NCBI GenBank assembly: GCA_900556355.1
Contig: UNSP01000005.1
Location: 1-11,066 of the forward strand
Length of the DNA: 11,066 bases
Source of the DNA: Candidatus Saccharimonadota bacterium
Lineage (GTDB): Bacteria; Patescibacteriota; Saccharimonadia; Saccharimonadales; Saccharimonadaceae
Direction of reading: 5' to 3'
The stretch's first letter is position 1. The number at the start of each line of letters is the position of its first letter. Below are positions 1-4,960 of the stretch, in pieces. Made by a program: the position numbers and the translations under genes. The notes under the pieces were generated by a model. That model was not told the DNA's origin. It ran no database searches and saw only the letters and a program-made list of their open reading frames with translations.

Positions 1-264
1 TTGGCCGTATGTGGGCATCCGCAGTTAACGCAGGCGACATGAGCAGCCAGCACATATCCCGTAACAATTTGCGTTTTTCATGCCGACAATTTAATAATCG
101 CCCACAGCGGAGAAGTCGTCACCCAAAAATGGGACGCACCAATGGCAATTTGGCGGGGAACCGTCGGCGCCCGCGCCGCAAGCTACTTGATTTGGTCGCC
201 GAAAGCGCCACTAGCAGCAATCAGTACCGCTATTTGCAAAATGTAGCTTCTTATAAATATCCGC
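1..264. other. Gene-less left edge, possibly decayed coding DNA
   Basis: No intact gene can be supported here. Plus frame 1 has coding-like RNY codon bias from about 43 to 243 and ends at a TAG, but it contains an in-frame TGA at 40-42 and no credible start. The antisense frame also reads as a hydrophobic protein, starting at an ATG at 293 (minus) but stopped by TAG near 183 and by a further TGA near 78. The open frame at 9-284 gives a basic, Arg/Asn-rich product with no ribosome site and is probably chance. The stretch may be a remnant of an old gene or the tail of one interrupted by a sequence error; I recognise no family. Confidence 0.35.
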
Positions 265-293
265 TTGACATTACGTACAATTAGTTGTATCAT
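265..293 (+). promoter_or_regulatory. Sigma70-type promoter of the 70-codon gene
   Basis: TTGACA at 265-270 matches the -35 consensus exactly. A 17-base spacer leads to TATCAT at 288-293, which differs from TATAAT at one position. Transcription should begin near 300, at the foot of the first leader hairpin. This is the best -35/-10 pair in the window and implies strong basal transcription of the unit at 300-668. Confidence 0.8.
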
Positions 294-299
294 ACTATC

Positions 300-380
300 A
301 AGCTTTCACCCATGACTTGTCAAAGGGTGAAAGTAGCCCTTGGTCATGAGTAAAGCACTTCTCGAAAGGAAGTGAGTGTC
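300..380 (+). promoter_or_regulatory. Structured mRNA leader with two alternative folds
   Basis: Fold A pairs CTTTCACCC (303-311) with GGGTGAAAG (325-333), extended inside by TGAC (313-316) with GTCA (319-322). Fold B pairs CATGAC (311-316) with GTCATG (343-348) and, nested inside it, AAGGG (323-327) with CCCTT (337-341). A and B use the same bases and cannot coexist. Fold B hides an AUG at 346. A third hairpin, CACTTC (356-361) with GAAGTG (369-374), covers most of the ribosome site AGGAAG of the 70-codon gene. The pairings are seen directly; a switching role is inference. The first inverted repeat lies just after the predicted transcription start and could instead be a repressor operator. 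Confidence 0.5.
346..375 (+). CDS. Possible nine-residue leader peptide
   Basis: An ATG at 346 opens a nine-codon frame, MSKALLERK, that stops with TGA at 373-375, five bases before the ATG of the 70-codon gene. Its AUG is buried in leader fold B. Ribosomes translating it would unwind the 356-374 hairpin that masks the downstream ribosome site, so it could couple to or gate the main gene. No good ribosome site precedes it (only weak purine runs at 325-333), and a frame this short can occur by chance, so I hold it as a possibility only. Confidence 0.22.
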   Translation: MSKALLERK

Positions 381-593
381 ATGAAGATTGGCCCTCTCTT
401 CATCATGGTTACAGCATTAGCGGCGGTCGTCGCCGCTTCCGCCGCAATCGGGGCACTGCTTGGGATGCTAATCGCATTCCTGCTTGCCGCAGACATGTCC
501 TCCGCGGCCCCCATTGGGGCACTAGGCGGAGGCTTCACCAGCTTCATGTTCCTGCTGAACGCAGGAATGAATGGGGGAGGAAAGGGGCTGTAA
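381..593 (+). CDS. Small hydrophobic membrane protein, family unrecognised (70 aa)
   Basis: I do not recognise this protein. It has a Met-Lys start, a long Ala/Val/Leu/Ile-rich hydrophobic stretch (about residues 4-39), a short polar turn with Asp-Met-Ser-Ser (41-44), then a Gly-rich second hydrophobic segment with GALGGGF (about 48-54) and FMFLL (58-62), and a Gly/Lys tail. Two membrane helices in hairpin form is the likely topology. ATG 381 is chosen because AGGA at 367-370 sits 10 bases upstream; the GTG at 372 lies inside the ribosome site. Codons (CTG, GGG, GCC, TTC) and GC content are visibly higher than in the neighbouring genes, which suggests transfer or strong expression. It is a single-gene unit: consensus-like promoter, structured leader with masked ribosome site, and a terminator touching the stop codon. 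Type I toxin, holin-like peptide, or membrane-complex subunit are all possible; none is shown. Confidence 0.65.
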   Translation: MKIGPLFIMVTALAAVVAASAAIGALLGMLIAFLLAADMSSAAPIGALGGGFTSFMFLLNAGMNGGGKGL

Positions 594-668
594 AGCCCGC
601 AGAAAGGAAACAGCTTGCCTGGAAGGCTATAAAGCCTCGGTAGCGCCTTTCTGCGGGCTGTTTTCTTT
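594..668 (+). terminator. Large bipartite Rho-independent terminator
   Basis: AGCCCGCAGAAAGG (594-607) pairs perfectly over 14 bp with CCTTTCTGCGGGCT (646-659), followed by a T-rich run GTTTTCTTT (660-668). The 38-base loop holds its own hairpin, AGGCT (624-628) with AGCCT (633-637) around an ATAA tetraloop, and GCT/AGC (613-615, 642-644) can extend it. The stem starts one base after the stop codon of the 70-codon gene. The loop is much larger than needed for termination, so a processed 3' RNA is possible. Confidence 0.8.
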
Positions 669-671
669 GCA

Positions 672-698
672 TAAAAAAATCGCCCAAAATGGACGATT
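672..698 (-). terminator. Rho-independent terminator of tRNA-Leu
   Basis: Read on the minus strand, AATCGTCC (698-691), loop ATTTT, then GGGCGATT (685-678), an 8-bp stem with one U-G pair, followed by a run of T (677-673). It lies 18 bases beyond the tRNA CCA end. It sits directly against the opposing terminator of the 70-codon gene, so the two convergent units are separated by back-to-back terminators. Confidence 0.75.
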
Positions 699-716
699 AT
701 CACCTGAAGCTGCCTC

Positions 717-803
717 TGGTACCGCGGGCCGGACTTGAACCCGCACGAGATATTTCTCACCAGATTTTGAGTCTAGCGCGTCTACCAATTCCGCCACCGC
801 GGC
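717..803 (-). tRNA. tRNA-Leu (anticodon CAA)
   Basis: An 87-nt class II tRNA that decodes UUG. The minus strand shows acceptor GCCGCGG (803-797), D-arm with GGTAGA, anticodon loop CTCAAAA with CAA at 769-767, a long variable arm with stem GAGA/TCTC, T-loop TTCAAGT and discriminator A plus encoded CCA at the 3' end. The long variable arm and A73 mark it as leucine. Two oddities are visible: the first acceptor pair is G1-U72 (803 with 721) rather than G-C, and the middle of the T-stem is a G-G mismatch (742 with 730). Otherwise all stems pair. The promoter is at 832-860 and a terminator at 672-698, so it is a single-gene unit. Confidence 0.93.
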
Positions 804-831
804 ACAAGAGAACGCTCCAAGCTACCGTATG

Positions 832-860
832 ATTGTAACACAACTAACAATTTCTCACAA
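832..860 (-). promoter_or_regulatory. Promoter of tRNA-Leu
   Basis: On the minus strand TTGTGA (860-855) and TACAAT (837-832) are 17 bases apart, giving a good sigma70-type promoter about 29 bases upstream of the mature tRNA 5' end. It is divergent from the sortase promoter at 891-896. Confidence 0.65.
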
Positions 861-873
861 GCACGACTTTTAT

Positions 874-883
874 TTGATATCAA
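874..883. repeat. Perfect palindrome between divergent promoters
   Basis: TTGATATCAA is a perfect 10-base palindrome lying between the tRNA-Leu -35 box (855-860) and the sortase -10 box (891-896). It is placed where a dimeric regulator could act on either promoter. A palindrome of this size can arise by chance and no protein is implied. Confidence 0.25.
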
Positions 884-890
884 TTTGACG

Positions 891-896
891 TATAAT
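891..896 (+). promoter_or_regulatory. -10 box of the sortase gene
   Basis: A perfect TATAAT at 891-896 has no convincing -35 element (TTTTAT at 868-873 is the 17-base-spacer candidate). It lies exactly 10 bases before ATG 907. The upstream in-frame ATG at 895 overlaps the box itself, so it could not be in an mRNA made from here. Transcription should start about 902-907, giving a leader of a few bases at most. Confidence 0.6.
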
Positions 897-906
897 GAAA
901 GAAGTT

Positions 907-2313
907 ATGTATCCGACGGATGATCAATCAAACGGTCGAGTGGGCATGCCGGTACCAGATCAGCGCCGATCTCTCACGCCGCCAACTCGCGACTCAGCAG
1001 CCTCACGAAATGCCGCTGCCGATGTTATTCGTGGGCAACTTGACGCTATTTATTCCAGAACAGAAGAGCAAAATTCTGCGCCAGAAAAACCTCAGACACA
1101 ACCATTTTCCGCTCAATTGCAATCAAAACCCGAAGTCCGATCAGAACAGCCTAAGGTACAAATAGCCAAACCTCAGCAAACTTCAACAACGCCACAACCA
1201 GAACTAAAAAAAGACTCTGCTAATCACGCCATGCGAACGGCGCCAATTGCCCAAACCCAGATTCAGCCAAAGCCACAAATTAGCAATTCCGCTCCCGCAA
1301 ACCAAACCGCTCAAACTCAAAATTCAGCCGTCCACACTCAAGTTTCAGCCGACCAATGGAAGCAATACCACAGTGCTTGGCAGAAATATTATCAGATGTA
1401 TTACGAGCGTTACTACGCTGGCGACATCGCGGCAAAAAACCGTGAGATTTCTCGATTGACGAGGGAAAATCAGAATATCACGCCAGTAATCAGCGAAGAC
1501 GAACCGCTGGACCCACAAAAAGCAGCCATAAAAGAACTCCGCAGTCAAATTCAGCAAAAGGTTCGCGACTCCGCAAATAAAGTGAAAAAATCCCGACATT
1601 TCGTTCCGGCGATTGCTGGATTATCGGTGCTATTAGTCTTCATGTTTTTGCAATATAACCGCATTATTTTCGGCGCAGTCGCAGCCTATACAACACCTGG
1701 TGCAATTAACCCGCAAAACATCATCGTTGACGCTTCCACCGACGTAACTGTCGGATCAGAACCTAGGATTATCATCCCAAAGATTAACGTTGACGCGCCA
1801 GTTATTTACGGCGCCGCTAGTGACACAAAATCGCAATCAAAAGCCATGGAGAAGGGAGTGGCTCACTTTTCAATTCCTGGCGCCAGCGCCGTGCCAGGCG
1901 AAGTCGGAAATGCCGTATTTGCCGCACACTCCAGTAACGACGCTTTTGCTGGTGGCGATTATAAATTCGTCTTTGCTCAGAATGAAAAGTTGGTCAAGGG
2001 CGACATTATCTACATGAATTACAACGGGAAACGCTACACCTATAAAATAACATCAACAGAAGTTGTTATGCCGACCGAAGTTTCAAAAGTTCAGATTAAC
2101 ACAGACAAGCCAATGCTGACACTTGTAAGTTGCGTGCCTTTAGGAACCGCAGAGAAACGACTATTGATCTTTGCAGAACAAATCAGCCCAGACCCAAGCA
2201 AAGCTACCACGACTTCTTCAGAATCCAGCTCAAATCAACAGCAAAGCAACAAATCAAATATCCCAGGAAAACCCGAGCCGACTTTGCTTGAGAAATTATT
2301 CGGTGGTCGATAA
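907..2313 (+). CDS. Membrane-anchored sortase with long disordered N-terminus
   Basis: Sortases are extracytoplasmic cysteine transpeptidases that cut a sorting signal and link surface proteins to the envelope. Residues 1-145 are Gln/Pro/Ser/Ala-rich and probably disordered. At 151-170 there is a cluster of nine Trp/Tyr residues (WKQYHS, YYQMYYERYY), then a charged helical stretch, a Lys/Arg patch (KKSRH) and a transmembrane segment at about 232-261. The sortase domain spans about 285-428 with His341 (AAHSS), Cys409 (TLVSC) and Arg418 (KRLLIFAEQ), the complete catalytic triad. A Ser/Gln-rich tail follows. At 468 aa it is about twice a typical sortase, the excess being the N-terminal part that should lie in the cytoplasm. 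I chose ATG 907 because the -10 box covers the alternative ATG 895 (472 aa). The subclass cannot be fixed by eye. It converges with the PEGA gene nine bases downstream. Confidence 0.9.
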   Translation: MYPTDDQSNGRVGMPVPDQRRSLTPPTRDSAASRNAAADVIRGQLDAIYSRTEEQNSAPEKPQTQPFSAQLQSKPEVRSEQPKVQIAKPQQTSTTPQPELKKDSANHAMRTAPIAQTQIQPKPQISNSAPANQTAQTQNSAVHTQVSADQWKQYHSAWQKYYQMYYERYYAGDIAAKNREISRLTRENQNITPVISEDEPLDPQKAAIKELRSQIQQKVRDSANKVKKSRHFVPAIAGLSVLLVFMFLQYNRIIFGAVAAYTTPGAINPQNIIVDASTDVTVGSEPRIIIPKINVDAPVIYGAASDTKSQSKAMEKGVAHFSIPGASAVPGEVGNAVFAAHSSNDAFAGGDYKFVFAQNEKLVKGDIIYMNYNGKRYTYKITSTEVVMPTEVSKVQINTDKPMLTLVSCVPLGTAEKRLLIFAEQISPDPSKATTTSSESSSNQQQSNKSNIPGKPEPTLLEKLFGGR

Positions 2314-2322
2314 ACTAGCCAT

Positions 2323-3819
2323 TTAATTAAATAGCCCAACAGATCCATTGTCCATATTCATCTTACTCAGGACAATTTTTCCAGAAGCGTTGGTCGTCAA
2401 TCCGTAAACGTATCGCTGATTCGAGGATAAAACAGAATCCAAACCAGGCTTAACGTCTATCAATGTATGAGCGTTCGTGCCGTCAAACTCACGAATCTCC
2501 ATTTTTCCCGACGCAGAAACGCTACGAATATAGAAGTTGTCAAGCCACTTCACTTCCTGCGTCACACCGATATTAAACACGTTCGACAATTCTTTACGCT
2601 CCAAATCATAAGTCTGCAGTGCTGCGCCGTTTTGCGCCACGATAAATCGCCCAGCATTGTCCATCATCACGTTCGCAGTCGCATTGTCAGTTTTAATGGT
2701 CTTTGCCGTTTTTAAGAACTCTTTTTGGCGGTCCTTAGAATCCGAAATGTCGCCTCTATAAATTGTCATATTTTTGCCATCAGTCAAAACCACGGTGTCT
2801 TTATTGAAATAGCGAGAAATTCGAATTACCGGGGTAGAATCAGCAGCAAAAGTGCCGATCACAAACGGTTCTTTCCAATCTCGCTTCCAAATTCCTGCCA
2901 CTTTTTTACCGTCAATAACAGCCAGGTAGGACAAACGATCGTCGCCGTAAAGCTTGAAAGATTCGACGCCAACTAAAATTGGGCTAGAAATTGTCGAGCT
3001 ATCAAGATCAACTCGCCTCAATTCACCAGTTTCCTGCAAAGCATAAACCGTGTGTGCGCCAGTTCCCGCAAAGCCAATTTGCTTAATTGCAAAACCAGTC
3101 ATAGCCGTTACGTCGGTAATTTTCTCTGGATTTTCTCTATCAAGAACCAACCACTGCACGCCAGTAGTGTTATTTTCCGCTGGATATGAATGCTTCACTA
3201 GCGCATAACGAGAATCGCGGTCCCACTCCGACAGGGTAAACGTATGATTGTCAGAAGACAGGGAATAGCCAGCCAAAACGCTTGTGCTTAATGCGTGTTC
3301 CGTGAATTTTTCTTTATCTTTGTTTGTGTCGCGAATGTCGCCAATTGTCAAAATCGGAGTTTTATCTTTAACACCAAATCCCATCAAGAAATTACCAGCT
3401 GGCGACAGAGAAACGGATTGCAATGAGTCGAACGTTTTCACCTCGGTGGTTTCGCGTTTTGTCGGAATCAATCTGGCGTAATTCAAATTCGTAACGGTAT
3501 CAGATTTAATGTTCAACGTTTTTTGCCACGGTTCGTATTTATCCAATTTCATCGAAAAAGTGTGTTTGCCAGGAAGAACAGTGCTTTTCGTCGGAGTGCG
3601 GCGCAGCTCCATATCGTCAACATAAACCAGCGCCCCGCCAGGATGTGATTCATATTGGACAAGTCCAGTCTGTTGCAATTCTTTCGTATTTGGATCAAAC
3701 GTATAGCCGAGCATTCTAAACGTCAAAAACGTAAGAAGAATTATAAGTGATAATGTCATCAGCGTGTACACAAAGGTCCGCCGTGCGAGCTCTTTAGTGC
3801 GATTCTTTTTCTGGTACAT
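2323..3819 (-). CDS. PEGA-domain membrane protein with propeller-like C-terminus
   Basis: A 498-aa single-pass membrane protein. A basic N-terminus (KKNRTKELARR) precedes a transmembrane helix at about 15-37, placing the rest outside the membrane. Residues about 52-118 form a PEGA domain, with the typical pattern of a P-G-G-A-x-V-Y-V-D strand, R-R-T-P-T, and L-P-G-K-H-T-F. Residues about 125-498 are repetitive beta-strand-rich sequence with Asp/Gly turns and SLSPAGNFL-type motifs, like a TolB or WD-type propeller. PEGA domains are commonly found in surface-associated proteins; the substrate or partner is unknown. A -10 box lies 10 bases before the ATG. The gene is divergent from the DUF4367-like gene and convergent with the sortase. 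The propeller call is weaker than the PEGA call. Confidence 0.8.
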   Translation of the reverse strand: MYQKKNRTKELARRTFVYTLMTLSLIILLTFLTFRMLGYTFDPNTKELQQTGLVQYESHPGGALVYVDDMELRRTPTKSTVLPGKHTFSMKLDKYEPWQKTLNIKSDTVTNLNYARLIPTKRETTEVKTFDSLQSVSLSPAGNFLMGFGVKDKTPILTIGDIRDTNKDKEKFTEHALSTSVLAGYSLSSDNHTFTLSEWDRDSRYALVKHSYPAENNTTGVQWLVLDRENPEKITDVTAMTGFAIKQIGFAGTGAHTVYALQETGELRRVDLDSSTISSPILVGVESFKLYGDDRLSYLAVIDGKKVAGIWKRDWKEPFVIGTFAADSTPVIRISRYFNKDTVVLTDGKNMTIYRGDISDSKDRQKEFLKTAKTIKTDNATANVMMDNAGRFIVAQNGAALQTYDLERKELSNVFNIGVTQEVKWLDNFYIRSVSASGKMEIREFDGTNAHTLIDVKPGLDSVLSSNQRYVYGLTTNASGKIVLSKMNMDNGSVGLFN

Positions 3820-3829
3820 AATTACGGAA

Positions 3830-3838
3830 ATTATAACA
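3830..3838 (-). promoter_or_regulatory. Extended -10 promoter of the PEGA gene
   Basis: The minus strand reads TGTTATAAT (3838-3830), an extended -10 element with a perfect TATAAT. Exactly 10 bases separate it from the ATG at 3819, and no ribosome site fits between. No -35 match is visible. The mRNA should be leaderless or almost so. Confidence 0.65.
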
Positions 3839-3849
3839 TATTTTTACAC

Positions 3850-3881
3850 TTGAAAAAACCTTAGGCGATTTGTAATATAAT
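3850..3881 (+). promoter_or_regulatory. Promoter of the DUF4367-like gene
   Basis: TTGAAA at 3850-3855 can pair with TAATAT at 3874-3879 (18-base spacer) or less well with TATAAT at 3876-3881 (20-base spacer). Transcription should start near 3888, leaving a leader of about 20 bases with a ribosome site, unlike the other promoters here. It is divergent from, and partly interleaved with, the PEGA promoter region. Confidence 0.5.
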
Positions 3882-3908
3882 ATACAGGAATAAACATTAG
3901 GGGGATTA

Positions 3909-4931
3909 ATGGCAAGTAAAAACTACGTGGTTATCAATGGACGAGCTTACAACACTATTACCGGAATGGTAATGGATGATATTAAGATTGAAAAATCTGA
4001 AATAGAAAAAGAACAATCAATCAGTAAGCGTGGTACATCTGTATCAAATATTCACGCCGCACACGTTCAGAAATCCAGCACATTGAATCGTCGGCACGTT
4101 AAAATGCCGCAGCGTATGCCATTGGCAGCCAAACCCCAGAAAGCTCGCGTCGACGTGAAACAACATGTCGCCGTGAAGAAGTTTTCTGCGCCAATTGTCA
4201 GCAAGCCAGCTCCTCAGAAAATTGCTATTAACCGCCCAGCCGAAGCTCACCCCGTTACTCGTCGCGCCCAACAAAGACCTCTTAGCGTTAACACTAAATT
4301 GCGAAAAGAACGCCAGCCTCTGGCTATGAATAACAATCCGCTTGTCGCCGTCGCTCCGCAAAAAATAGAAAAGCCAGTCGCAAAAACCGCTCATCAATTG
4401 AAAAATGAAGCAATTGAGAAAGCTTTGTCGAATGAGATTATCAGCAATAAAAAAGCACGTCGACGCCAGAAAAAGGGCGGCGCATTACGTTGGCTGAACA
4501 CGTTTTCTGTTGGTTTTGCGGTGATGCTACTCGGCGGCTATTTAACATACTTGAGTATGCCAAATATCTCTATAAAAATGGCAGCCGTTCAATCAGGAAT
4601 TGACGCCAAATATCCAGGCTATAAGCCAGACGGCTACGCCTTAAACGGCCCTATCAAATTCAAATCGGGCGAGGTATCTATGAAATATGCCTACGCCGAC
4701 GGAAGTTCAGGATACACCATAACCCAACAAAAAAGCGGCTGGAATTCATCAGCAGTGAAAGAATTCTTCTCTGAAAAACACAAGAATCCAAACACCACGA
4801 TGATCGACGGATTGACAATTTACAGCAGCGGAAAAGAAGCGGCTTGGGTGAACGGCGGAATCCTATATCAAATCAGTGGCGACGCGAACCTCTCAAGCAG
4901 CCAAATTGAAAAAATTGCCACTAGTCTGTAA
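3909..4931 (+). CDS. DUF4367-like single-pass membrane protein
   Basis: A 340-aa protein of unknown role. Residues 1-20 form a small ordered start (NYVVINGRAYNTITG), followed by a long, very basic low-complexity region rich in Lys, Arg, Gln, Pro and Ala (about 28-190) ending in KKARRRQKK. A transmembrane helix at about 195-216 follows, then a C-terminal domain (about 217-340) with PGYKPDGYAL, ITQQKSGWNSSAV, GKEAAWVNGGILYQISG and a final helix IEKIATSL. That pattern matches my memory of DUF4367 domains found on membrane proteins, but I am only moderately sure. By the positive-inside rule the basic region is cytoplasmic, where it could bind nucleic acid or an acidic partner. AGGGGG at 3899-3904 is a good ribosome site four bases from ATG 3909. 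gltX starts 29 bases after the stop from its own promoter. Confidence 0.78.
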   Translation: MASKNYVVINGRAYNTITGMVMDDIKIEKSEIEKEQSISKRGTSVSNIHAAHVQKSSTLNRRHVKMPQRMPLAAKPQKARVDVKQHVAVKKFSAPIVSKPAPQKIAINRPAEAHPVTRRAQQRPLSVNTKLRKERQPLAMNNNPLVAVAPQKIEKPVAKTAHQLKNEAIEKALSNEIISNKKARRRQKKGGALRWLNTFSVGFAVMLLGGYLTYLSMPNISIKMAAVQSGIDAKYPGYKPDGYALNGPIKFKSGEVSMKYAYADGSSGYTITQQKSGWNSSAVKEFFSEKHKNPNTTMIDGLTIYSSGKEAAWVNGGILYQISGDANLSSSQIEKIATSL

Positions 4932-4945
4932 CTCATCAGATAACG

Positions 4946-4954
4946 TGCTATAAT
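4946..4954 (+). promoter_or_regulatory. Extended -10 promoter of gltX
   Basis: TGCTATAAT at 4946-4954 is an extended -10 element with a perfect hexamer. Only six bases lie between it and the ATG at 4961, so transcription should start at or next to the A of the start codon. No ribosome site is present. Confidence 0.7.
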
Positions 4955-4960
4955 TTACTC

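Noticed and set aside
9..284. A 91-codon plus-strand open frame
   Set aside because: Arg/Asn/Ser-rich product with no ribosome site; it also runs through the promoter of the next gene, and another frame shows the better codon pattern.
303..341. Transcription attenuator (terminator) in the leader
   Set aside because: Neither leader hairpin is followed by a T-run, so any control there is more likely at translation.
300..668. RNase P RNA, tmRNA, SRP RNA or 6S RNA as an explanation for the structured unit
   Set aside because: None of the conserved core sequences of these RNAs that I know is present, and a proper open frame with a ribosome site explains the middle.
344..760. A 138-codon open frame on the minus strand across the 70-codon gene and the tRNA
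   Set aside because: It overlaps the tRNA gene and both terminators, has no ribosome site, and is the antisense shadow of a GC-rich frame.
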